Assembly: GCA_016721085.1 (NCBI GenBank)
Contig: JADKJI010000012.1
Coordinates: 1 to 64,000, forward strand
Direction: 5' to 3'
DNA from: Chitinophagaceae bacterium
GTDB lineage: Bacteria > Bacteroidota > Bacteroidia > Chitinophagales > Chitinophagaceae
DNA length: 64,000 nucleotides
Positions 46,305 to 54,803 of the stretch are shown piece after piece (the first letter of the stretch is position 1; each line of letters opens with the position of its first letter). The translations under genes and the position numbers were made by a program. Under the pieces are notes generated by a model. The model saw only the letters and a program-made list of their open reading frames with translations. It made no database searches and had not been told where the DNA came from.

Positions 46305-48677
46305 ATGAGTAACAGGGTATTGTTTTTATTGACATTTTTATTTTTCACGAATAACATACTGGCACAGCAACGGTATTCAGTGAGTGGGGTTGTGGTGGAT
46401 TCAAAATCAAAGGCTGTAGCAAGCGCTACAATTTCACTTTTGAATGCAAGCAAAGGTGCCGTGTGTAATGATGAGGGTAAGTTTGTTTTAAATGAAGTAT
46501 TTGAAGGTACCTACACAATCGCCATTTCCGCTATTGGTTATGCCAGCTCACTGCAACAAATAACAATTGATAAGAATAGTCCAAAGGAATACCAGTTTAC
46601 TTTGAAAGAAGAAGCCATTCAATTGGATGAAGTAATAGTGAGTGCAGAGAAAAAGGAAGATAATCTTCAGAGAGCACCTCTTAGTATTACCGCCCTTACA
46701 TCAAAAAGAATCAATCAATTGAGGTTATGGAATACAAGGGACTTGTCTAGTTTGGTCCCAAACCTTTATTCAGGGCATCCGGGTGATGGCAGGAATGTTA
46801 CAGCTATCAGGGGTATTACATCTACTTCTTATGATCAAGCTATTGCCACTTATGTTGATGGTGTAAGCCAGTTTACACTGGATTCTTATATCCCACAATT
46901 GTATGATGTGGAAAGGATAGAAGTGCTTAGAGGTCCACAGGGTACTTTATATGGAAGAAATGCCATGGGAGGTGTTATCAATATTATCACTAAACAACCA
47001 TCCAACAGAACAGAAGGTTTTGCAGAGTGGAGTCTGGGCAATTTTGGTTTACAGCGGCTTAGTGCAGGCGTTCGTACTCCTTTAATAAAAGATAAACTGT
47101 TCATTGGAGCAAATGCATTGTATGAAGGAAACAATGGTTATTTCACCAACTTGTATAATGATTCAAAATTCGATAAACAACAAAGTGTTGGGACTAATGT
47201 ATTTCTGCGCTATTTGATTAACTCAAAATGGATGATGACCTTGAATCTTAAGCAGTTTGCCAACAGGAATAATGGCCCATTCCCATTAGCTGGTACAGTA
47301 ACAGAAGCATTTGATAATCCGTTTCAGCTAAACCAGAATGCTCTTTCAAAACTGGTTGATAATACAGGGAACAGCACCCTTGTTATTGATTATACTGGAT
47401 CAAAATTCAATTTCAGCTCACAAACGGCCTATCAAACCAATTACCGTTATTATGATAAGCCCATTGATGGCGATTTCTCACCCATTGATGGAGTTACTGT
47501 TATAAACAATTATGGAAATAAATGGAATAAGGTAAAAGTATTCACTCAGGAATTGAAACTCTCTTCCCCGGCAGCGTCGAAGAGTGCTTTCAAGTGGACT
47601 GCAGGATTATTCTTTTTCTATCAGGATGTACCTACAAAGCAAGCAACCCATTTTGGTAAGGATGCCCAATTGGTGGGATCACCAGATATCAACTATTCAA
47701 TAATTAACAGTACACACTTATATACTTCTGGTGTTGCTCTATTCTCTCAGGGAACATATGTGATATCTCCGAAAACAGATATCACTGCAGGGCTACGGTT
47801 TGACTATCAGTCATCAAAAGAAACTGTTTTGGGAGAATATGAATCGGACGCTAATCCAGGACAGCTTTTCCCGATACGTCCAGACACCTCAGGGAAGACT
47901 TCATATCAGGCTGTTTCTCCTACATTCCGATTTTCATTCAGGCCATCAAACTATTCAACTTTATTTGCCAGTTTTAGTAAAGGGTTCAGGGCTGGAGGAT
48001 TAACACAATTGGCAGCTGATCCAAGTGTGCCACCATTGTATGCATTTAAACCAGAATTCAGCAACAATTTTGAAATAGGGATTAAGAACACTTTGTATAG
48101 CGGCAAGCTTAGATTCAATGTGTCGCTTTTCTATACAACAGTTCAGAATGCACAAGTGCCAACACTTGTACTGCCTGATGCTATAACAGTTACAAAGAAT
48201 ACCGGCAAGTTGAATAGTAAGGGCTTTGATGTGGAGATAGCATCCAAGCCCATCAGGAACCTTGAAGCGAGTTATAATTTTGGATATACACATGCCACAT
48301 ATTCAGTATTGAAATTATCTCAGTATGGACAAGAACTGGATCTGGCAGGCAAGCACCAGATATTTACTCCTTCTTACACTTCTATGCTGTCATTGCAATA
48401 TGCGATTCCATTGAATGCCGATGCTGGTAAGAAGGTGTTTGTTGGTGGTGAATGGATGTCGTATGGAGAAGTGTTTTTTGATTTAGGGAATAATATCAAG
48501 CAATCTCCTTATAGTTTGTTCACTGCCCGTATAGGTTTCTCAATTCATAAATTCGACTTTACGTTATGGGGCAGAAACCTTGGAGATACAAAATATATAA
48601 GCTATGCTTATGATTTTGGTGCAGTGCATCTTGGGAACCCCAGAGTTATAGGTGCAACTGCAAGAATCAGGTTTTAA
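46305..48677 (+). CDS. TonB-dependent outer-membrane receptor
   Basis: The 790-residue protein has a signal peptide (RVLFLLTFLFFTNNILAQ) and a carboxypeptidase-regulatory-like domain (YSVSGVVVDSKSKAVASATI). It then has a plug (VIVSAEKKEDNLQRAPLSIT, VERIEVLRGPQGTLYGRNAM, GGVINIITKQPS) and a 22-strand-type barrel ending in a terminal aromatic (VIGATARIRF). The plug and barrel pattern fits siderophore/vitamin or small-ligand TonB receptors rather than the larger SusC type, and no SusD follows. It would import a ligand across the outer membrane using TonB energy. I chose the ATG at 46305 because it begins the signal peptide. It ends at a terminator shared with the sulfur cassette. Confidence 0.93.
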   Translation: MSNRVLFLLTFLFFTNNILAQQRYSVSGVVVDSKSKAVASATISLLNASKGAVCNDEGKFVLNEVFEGTYTIAISAIGYASSLQQITIDKNSPKEYQFTLKEEAIQLDEVIVSAEKKEDNLQRAPLSITALTSKRINQLRLWNTRDLSSLVPNLYSGHPGDGRNVTAIRGITSTSYDQAIATYVDGVSQFTLDSYIPQLYDVERIEVLRGPQGTLYGRNAMGGVINIITKQPSNRTEGFAEWSLGNFGLQRLSAGVRTPLIKDKLFIGANALYEGNNGYFTNLYNDSKFDKQQSVGTNVFLRYLINSKWMMTLNLKQFANRNNGPFPLAGTVTEAFDNPFQLNQNALSKLVDNTGNSTLVIDYTGSKFNFSSQTAYQTNYRYYDKPIDGDFSPIDGVTVINNYGNKWNKVKVFTQELKLSSPAASKSAFKWTAGLFFFYQDVPTKQATHFGKDAQLVGSPDINYSIINSTHLYTSGVALFSQGTYVISPKTDITAGLRFDYQSSKETVLGEYESDANPGQLFPIRPDTSGKTSYQAVSPTFRFSFRPSNYSTLFASFSKGFRAGGLTQLAADPSVPPLYAFKPEFSNNFEIGIKNTLYSGKLRFNVSLFYTTVQNAQVPTLVLPDAITVTKNTGKLNSKGFDVEIASKPIRNLEASYNFGYTHATYSVLKLSQYGQELDLAGKHQIFTPSYTSMLSLQYAIPLNADAGKKVFVGGEWMSYGEVFFDLGNNIKQSPYSLFTARIGFSIHKFDFTLWGRNLGDTKYISYAYDFGAVHLGNPRVIGATARIRF

Positions 48678-48697
48678 ATAAATCTATATAAGGCAAT

Positions 48698-48727
48698 AAA
48701 AAAATGCGCAGGGTACTGCGCATTTTT
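48698..48727. terminator. Bidirectional intrinsic terminator
   Basis: A seven-A tract, TGCGCA-GGGTAC-TGCGCA and TTTTT form a symmetric terminator between the convergent TonB-receptor and DsrE-like genes, usable from both sides. Confidence 0.9.
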
Positions 48728-48745
48728 CATTTATGGAAGATATGA

Positions 48746-49228
48746 TTATATGAAAAGCATATGAGTTCCCAGTCCTTCTGAATGTTTATAGAAATCACCT
48801 ACGGTAATAACTCCATCTATATCATCATAGAGATCTTCTTTTTTATAATGGAACATATCAACTGCTAACTTACAAGCCCATAGTTTTACTCCAGAGGCTT
48901 TTAGTATATCAAGGAATTCATGTATTTCTGGCATATCCAGTTTCTCCATTTCTTTTTTCATGGCATATGTTACCAGCGCTTCTACTCCGGGTATACCTCC
49001 CAGCATAGTAGGCATGTGCATGGCAGGGTTTCCTACTGTAGCCACATGTAGTTTTTCCATTTTTTTCTTATGGATGGCTTCCAGTCCAAAGAAGGTGAAG
49101 AATACCTGAGATTCGATTCCTTCCATTCGGGCACCGTTTGCCAATACAAAGGCTGCATATACATTTTCTAAAGTGGCTTTAGAAAGTATGATCATCATTT
49201 TTTTTATTTCGCCATTAAACTCGTTCAT
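48746..49228 (-). CDS. DsrE/DsrF-like sulfur-relay protein
   Basis: A 160-residue protein of the DsrE2 kind: MMIILSKATLENVYAAFVLA, VFFTFFGLEAIHKKKMEKL, MLGGIPGVEALVTYAMKKEM, and a conserved cysteine at residue 119 in GVKLWACKLAVDMF. DsrE-family proteins carry persulfide sulfur on this Cys in tRNA thiolation or dissimilatory sulfur oxidation. It is the last gene of a three-gene operon (SQR-like, DsrC/TusE, DsrE) with 25 bp to the previous stop. Together the set suggests capture of sulfide or persulfide sulfur at the membrane and relay to cytosolic carriers; the acceptor is unknown. The start at 49228 is likely but an internal ATG at residue 11 is possible. Confidence 0.88.
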   Translation of the reverse strand: MNEFNGEIKKMMIILSKATLENVYAAFVLANGARMEGIESQVFFTFFGLEAIHKKKMEKLHVATVGNPAMHMPTMLGGIPGVEALVTYAMKKEMEKLDMPEIHEFLDILKASGVKLWACKLAVDMFHYKKEDLYDDIDGVITVGDFYKHSEGLGTHMLFI

Positions 49229-49253
49229 GGTAATGATTTTTTTCTTTTAATAA

Positions 49254-49562
49254 TCAGATACAACTGGCTGGCTTTGGAATACCGGCTATTTTAGTAGCTG
49301 TTTTCAAAGGAGCATTTGGGAATAACGCATAGAATTCTTTAATATCTACCACGCCACTCTTTCCGATTTTGCGGATACTCAATGGAGATTCTTTCTTGAA
49401 TTCGTCCTGAATATATTTGATGATATCCCAATGACGTTGAGAAAGGTCAATCTGTGCTTCTTTTGCTAATGATTCACCAATTTCCTTATTCCATTCTCCA
49501 AAATTGGTCATATATCCTTCTTCGTTAACGGCGATTGTTCTGCCTGCAATTGTCTTTTCCAT
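49254..49562 (-). CDS. DsrC/TusE-family sulfur carrier
   Basis: The 102-residue protein has the DsrC/TusE pattern: IAVNEEGYMTNFGEWNKEIG, LSQRHWDIIKYIQDEFKKES, FYALFPNAPLKTATKIAGIP and a C-terminal arm PKPASCI. The penultimate cysteine (Cys101) is the CysA that carries persulfide. The second arm cysteine found ten residues earlier in true DsrC is absent (a Lys there), so it is TusE-like and cannot form the DsrC trisulfide loop. It lies 18 bp after the SQR-like gene and 25 bp before the DsrE-like gene. Confidence 0.9.
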   Translation of the reverse strand: MEKTIAGRTIAVNEEGYMTNFGEWNKEIGESLAKEAQIDLSQRHWDIIKYIQDEFKKESPLSIRKIGKSGVVDIKEFYALFPNAPLKTATKIAGIPKPASCI

Positions 49563-49580
49563 ATAGGTTTGTTTTATAAG

Positions 49581-50816
49581 TTAGTTAAAGTGTTTTCCTG
49601 CTTCTGTCATATTCGCAGATACAAAAGGTATATGCGTTCCTTTTAGTAATACATTCCAGTAGATCCATCTGAAGGCCAGTTTACCCATATGGTTCATGCG
49701 GCTTTCTTTCAGTAATCGTAGTGGTCCAACTCCAGGGAAGGGGAATGTTCCTTCTACTGGTTCGTGGGTATAGTTGAAGTCGATCAATAAGGCCTTGCCA
49801 TTTCCTGTTTCAATGAAGCAATTGGCATGTCCATCAAATTCTTCTTTCAATGGCTCGTTATTGATAAACCGCAATATATTCTCGGTTAATATCTCTGCTT
49901 CAAAGTGCGCTACAGATCCTGCTTTTGATGCAGGGATATTACTTGCATCACCAATTACGAAAACATTCTTGAAAGCTTGTGACTGTAAAGTGGCTTTATT
50001 GGTTGGAATGAAATTCAAATCATCTCCAAGGCCAGATCTTTCAATCAGGTCATCTCCTTTGTTAGTTGGCACAGTTACCAGTAAATCGAATGGAACTTCT
50101 TTTCCACCATAATCAATTATCTTCTTGTTTTCATTATCCACTTCAGCTATTGCGAAGTCTGTTTCAATTTTTATATTCTTATCCACCATCAGGTGATCTA
50201 GGGCTTCTGTAGCTTTTGGTTTTGTAAAGGCACCACTGAGTGGAGTTACATATGTGATCTCCACTTTATCCCTCATGTTCTTATGCTTGAAATAAGAATC
50301 TGCAAGGAAAGAGAATTCCAACGGGGCAACTGGACATTTGATTGGCATTTCAGTGATATGAACTACCAGTTTACCTCCTTCCCATTCCCTCAGTTTATTT
50401 CGTAAAGCAAGAGCTCCTTCAAATGTATAGAAGTCGAAAACAGATTTTTGCCATTCTGATCCCTTCATTCCTTCAATTTCTTCAGGGGCAATTCTGGCTC
50501 CTGTTGCTATAATCAGGATCTCATAATGGAGCTGGTCGCCATTTCTCATCTTTACCAGGTTATTGGCTCCATCAATCAGCTCAATTTTATCTTGCAATAA
50601 ACGAACACCTTTAGGTATGAATTCCTGGATGGTCTTTACAATATCTTCTGGCTCATACATATCAAAAGGCAGAAAGAGATATCCAGGTTGATAATAGTGT
50701 TTCTCCCTTTCGTCAATGATGTCTATTTCCCATTCTTCTTTTTTTAATTCGCTGCGAAGATGATTGGCCATCATCGTTCCTGCTGTGCCTGCTCCGAGTA
50801 TTACGATACGTTTCAT
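49581..50816 (-). CDS. Sulfide:quinone oxidoreductase-like flavoprotein
   Basis: This 411-residue FAD enzyme has an N-terminal dinucleotide fold (MKRIVILGAGTAGTMMANHL), KHYYQPGYLFLPFDMYEPED, LIIATGARIAPEEIEGMKG and the second FAD motif NVFVIGDASNIPASKAG. Cys161 (EMPIKCPVAPLEF) and Cys333 (GHANCFIETGNGKA) match the two redox cysteines of SQR/flavocytochrome c sulfide dehydrogenase relatives; the third SQR cysteine is absent. C-terminal hydrophobic segments (LAFRWIYWNVLLKGTHIPFV) fit monotopic membrane attachment. It would oxidise sulfide or persulfide and pass electrons to quinone. It is the first gene of a three-gene sulfur operon with a CRP-like site 68 bp upstream. Confidence 0.9.
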   Translation of the reverse strand: MKRIVILGAGTAGTMMANHLRSELKKEEWEIDIIDEREKHYYQPGYLFLPFDMYEPEDIVKTIQEFIPKGVRLLQDKIELIDGANNLVKMRNGDQLHYEILIIATGARIAPEEIEGMKGSEWQKSVFDFYTFEGALALRNKLREWEGGKLVVHITEMPIKCPVAPLEFSFLADSYFKHKNMRDKVEITYVTPLSGAFTKPKATEALDHLMVDKNIKIETDFAIAEVDNENKKIIDYGGKEVPFDLLVTVPTNKGDDLIERSGLGDDLNFIPTNKATLQSQAFKNVFVIGDASNIPASKAGSVAHFEAEILTENILRFINNEPLKEEFDGHANCFIETGNGKALLIDFNYTHEPVEGTFPFPGVGPLRLLKESRMNHMGKLAFRWIYWNVLLKGTHIPFVSANMTEAGKHFN

Positions 50817-50883
50817 GAGATTTGTTTTTGATTGCTTGTTCCTGTTTGCTTACACAAATTTCCAACCTGTATGAAGGGTAGGC

Positions 50884-50899
50884 TGTGACATATATCACC
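50884..50899. promoter_or_regulatory. CRP/FNR-type operator upstream of sulfur cassette
   Basis: TGTGACATATATCACC matches TGTGA-N6-TCACA except the last base and lies 68-83 bp before the SQR-like start codon. A GAAATTTG box (minus strand, 50855-50862) one mismatch from TAnnTTTG would place the transcription start near 50850, making the operator centre about -41.5, the class II activator position. This is a prediction from spacing and motif only. Confidence 0.55.
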
Positions 50900-51098
50900 C
50901 TAAAGGGCTAACTGACAATAATCATGATATGGGTTGATTTTAATCGGGCAGTTGATGTTCGTACAAGGAGCTATTCCAGGCTGGTATGAATGGTTATTTA
51001 CCTCTTGTTTTACAAATAGAAAATGAAGAACCAGTGATTGGCGTCGTATCTTAGTCCACGAACTCGTTTCTTCCCTAAAAAAGTAAAAACCAGGTGGT

Positions 51099-52160
51099 AT
51101 GAGCCAATTATTTTCTCCCTTTACACTACGGTCAGTAACGTTTCGGAACAGAATCGCTGTTTCACCCATGTGTCAGTATAGTGCTAATGATGGATATGCA
51201 AATGATTGGCATCTGGTTCATTTGGGTAGCAGGGCTACCGGGGGCGCTGGATTGGTAATTGCAGAGGCAACTGCAGTTTCTCCGGAAGGCAGGATTACTC
51301 CTGATGATCTGGGTTTGTGGGATGATGCACATATCGATAAACTGAAAGAAATAACCAGTTTTATTCATTCTCAAGGCGCTATAGCTGGAATTCAGTTGGC
51401 GCATGCAGGCAGGAAAGCAAGTCATCAATCGCCATGGCAAGGGGGACAACAATTAAGTTTAACTGTTGGTGGCTGGGAAACTTTAGCCCCTTCGGCCATT
51501 CCATTTAAAGAGAGTGATCTGGCACCCATTGCCCTGGACATATCTGCTATCGCGAAACTGATAAACGATTTTGCACTAGCAACAAAAAGGGCATTGAATG
51601 CTGGATTTCAAGTGGTTGAAATTCATGCGGCTCATGGCTATTTGCTTCATGAGTTACTGAGTCCTTTGTGTAATATCAGGAGTGATGAATATGGAGGCAG
51701 TTTTGAAAACCGCATTCGATTATTGACTGAAGTCACAAAGACAGTAAGATTAAACTGGCCAGAAAGTTTACCCCTATTTGTAAGAATATCTGCCAGTGAT
51801 TGGGCTGAAGGAGGCTGGAATATTGAGGAATCGGTGAAATTATCAGCTATTCTGAAAGAGATGGGTGTTGATCTTATTGACTGTTCTTCCGGAGGTGCTG
51901 TAGCTCATCAGAAAATTTCACTTGGCCCTGGCTATCAGGTACCATTTTCAACAATGATTCGGCAGGAAGCAAGTATTGCAACAGGAGCTGTTGGATTAAT
52001 TACTACTGCCACTCAGGCTGAAGAGATAATTGCTTCCGGAAAAGCGGATATAGTGTCGATAGCAAGGGAATCATTGCGCGACCCATATTTTCCATTGCAT
52101 GCGGCAAAAGAATTGGGGGCAGAAATAAAATGGCCTGTCCATTATGAAAGGGCTAAATGA
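51099..52160 (+). CDS. NADH:flavin oxidoreductase, YqjM-type old yellow enzyme
   Basis: A 353-residue TIM-barrel flavoprotein with YqjM/NamA hallmarks: NRIAVSPMCQYSANDG (redox-modulating Cys25), WHLVHLGSRATGGAGLVIAE, GIQLAHAGRKASH, the active-site HAAHGYLLHELLSPLCN and FENRIRLLTEV. It reduces activated C=C bonds of enones and nitro compounds with NADPH, bound to FMN in the cytoplasm. Its 3' end is convergent with the GH95 gene 13 bp away. It is divergent from the sulfur cassette, and the intervening 280 bp holds the CRP-like site. The physiological substrate is unknown. Confidence 0.94.
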   Translation: MSQLFSPFTLRSVTFRNRIAVSPMCQYSANDGYANDWHLVHLGSRATGGAGLVIAEATAVSPEGRITPDDLGLWDDAHIDKLKEITSFIHSQGAIAGIQLAHAGRKASHQSPWQGGQQLSLTVGGWETLAPSAIPFKESDLAPIALDISAIAKLINDFALATKRALNAGFQVVEIHAAHGYLLHELLSPLCNIRSDEYGGSFENRIRLLTEVTKTVRLNWPESLPLFVRISASDWAEGGWNIEESVKLSAILKEMGVDLIDCSSGGAVAHQKISLGPGYQVPFSTMIRQEASIATGAVGLITTATQAEEIIASGKADIVSIARESLRDPYFPLHAAKELGAEIKWPVHYERAK

Positions 52161-52173
52161 TCAATTACTGTAA

Positions 52174-54640
52174 TTAAAATACAAAGACATATTTTTTCCC
52201 TGCAATAGTTGGAAGATCTGATTCGTATATCGGTTTTAGTTCCAATCCTTTTAAATGCGCTTTGGCTGATATCAAAGGCTTTTTTCCTTCCGGAACTTCA
52301 AAGAAGACATTAGGGTTGTCACCTTTTACTTTTTTAGCTCCTATTATGGCTAATTCTTCATTCGTCCTGATTCTGCAATTACCTCCAAGTGATGAATAGA
52401 TAACCAATTTGGTGATTTTGCTGTTTTGCCATTTGATATCGATAGTGAATCCGCCTCTGGCTTTTAGTCCCTTTACCTCACCAGTAGTCCATTTTGAAGG
52501 AAGTGCAGGTAATAATTGAATAGCGCCATCATGCGATTGCAAAAGCATTTCAGCTATACCTGATGTACATCCGAAGTTGCCATCAATCTGGAAAGGAGGA
52601 TGGGCATCAAATAGGTTTGGATAAGTGCCACCGCCTTCTTTGTTATCAGCCACCGGTGTCAATTGGTCGGTGATCAGTTTTAAAGCATGGTCCCCATCTA
52701 AAAAACGAGCCCAGCAATTTACTTTCCAACCCATTGACCATCCAGTTGAAACATCTCCTCTATATAAAAGGGAGTTACGGGCTGCTTCAAAAAGTTCGGG
52801 ATTCCTAATTGAAGAGATCTGGTTGCCGGGATACAATCCCCATAAATGGGAAATATGGCGGTGTTTATCTTTAGGATCATCCCAATCCTGAAGCCATTCC
52901 TGCAATTGACTATGCTGACCAATCTGCATCGGTGCCAACCCGGCCATTTTCTCTTTTAATTCATTGATGAATGCCTTATCACGCCCCAGCAGTGTTGCAG
53001 CCTTTATTGTTCTTTCGAAAAGAGAAAACACCAGTTGGTTATCCATTGTTGTTCCTTCAGAAGCACTTGACCCATGATGTGAATTTTCGGGTGAAGCTGA
53101 TGGTGATACTACCCACCACCCATGTGAAGGTTCCTTATATAATACATCGAGGAAGAATGTACTTGCTCCTTTCATTGCAGGATAAATGTCAGCAAGGAAT
53201 TTCTTGTCGCCATTGTAGAGATATTTCTCCCATAGATGCTGACAAAGCCAGGCGCCACCTGTTGGCCAAACACCCCAGGGGCCGTCTATCGCCCCTGTAA
53301 ATCTGAATATGTCGGTATTATGGTGAAGGGTCCAACCTCTCGCTCCATAAGTGATGGCAGCAGTCGATTGTCCGGTAACGGAAAGTTCTTTAACCATTTT
53401 TACCAAGGGTTCATGCATTTCAGTTAGGTTGGTAACTTCTGCCGGCCAGTAGTTCATCTCAGTATTGATATTCACCGTATACTTACTTCCCCAAGGAGGA
53501 TTGGTGAATCGATTCCATATTCCTTGTAGATTGGCAGGTTGGGTTCCTGGCTGAGAGCTTGAAATGAGAAGATATCTTCCGAACTGGAAATATAAACTCA
53601 CTAATTGAGGGTCGTTCGTTTTTGAAAATTCCTGAACTCTCTTATCTGTAGGTTGGTTGGCGGCTTCCGAAGTTCCCAAATCAAGAGATACTCGGTTAAA
53701 ATATTTCTGATAATGATGAATATGATCATTCAATAATTGCTGATAGGTTTTCTTGCTGGCATTAGCCAGTTGATTTTTTACTCTTTGAATTTCATTCCCA
53801 CTTAAATCCTTATAGTTTACAAAATTGGTGGCCATAGCAAGATATATAGTAACTACATCAGCATTCGAAACAATCAGGCTACTGTCATTTTTTGTAATAG
53901 TTCCACCAAGGTTTTTAATTTCAATACTTGCCTGAACTTTTATCATCCCAGGCACCCCCTCATGGTCTGGTCCGGTGGCCAATAAGTTTAGTTGGTTACC
54001 AGTGAACCCAGTTGAATGTTTCTTTTGATCGGATGAAAATGAAGCAGAAAAACTGATGGAGTTTGATTTATTCGAACTGATTCGTATAATGATGACATGA
54101 TCTGCCAGTGATGCAAATGTTTCTCTTGTATAAGTAACACCATTTGAAGTATATCTTGTGAGAGATACCGCTTTGTTTATATCAAGTTCCCTGTAATAAT
54201 TGGTGAAGTTCCCATGATTTGGAAAGTTCAGTCGTAAGTCGCCAACAGTTTGATAAGGCATTCCATGAACTGTTTCTGCAACAAAATCCGATCTCATTAA
54301 TTCATCCGCTTCCTTGAAGCGACCGGATGAAATCAATTTTCTAACATCATCTAATGATTCTGGCCCGTAGGGAGTTTGAATTATTATAAGGACTTCCAGC
54401 CCAAAACTCATCATGATTTAATTGCAGATGCTCCGTGCCTGGGGTACCGAATATCATAGCACCCGCACGGCCATTCCCAATTGGCAGGGCTTCTTCCCAA
54501 ACCTTTGCTGGTTGAGAGTACCATAATTTAAGCTCTTTATTATTTACCTGGGCATCAACTGTAGTATTTAATGTTAACAGGCATGAAATAAAGCAGATTA
54601 TTATGAATGGCTGGTTTTTTTTGAATGAGGAAGCAGTCAT
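52174..54640 (-). CDS. GH95 alpha-L-fucosidase, one frameshift
   Basis: The ATG at 54640 starts a signal peptide (IIICFISCLLTLNTTVDAQ), then the GH95 N-terminal domain (LKLWYSQPAKVWEEALPIGN, HDEFWAGSPYNN). Near 54370 an extra base shifts the frame; it resumes as YGPESLDDVRKLISSGRFK and runs to 52174. Catalytic landmarks of GH95 are present: NINTEMNYWPAEVTNL (the Asn pair that activates water), SPSASPEN (general-acid Glu) and FQIDGNFGCTSGIAEMLLQS (Asp). The restored length is about 822 residues, normal for the family. The enzyme removes terminal fucose, mainly alpha-1,2-linked, with inversion. It would act in the periplasm or outside. A start at 54661 is equally possible. Confidence 0.9.
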
Positions 54641-54803
54641 GTTGGTTAGGTTATTGTACATATCAAATCTATACCTTTTCTGATACAAAATACACTTAAG
54701 CAAATTGTCCTTTTTGTGAATAACTGGGTCATAATTATCATCCTTTCACACATGTGCCAGAAAGACCGAATCTGTATCTTCAGGTCTTATAAAACAAAGT
54801 GGC

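Noticed and set aside
50900..51169. 89-residue minus-strand frame between the sulfur cassette and the old yellow enzyme
   Set aside because: It overlaps the start of the OYE gene antisense and lacks protein-like features; the space is better explained as two divergent promoters.
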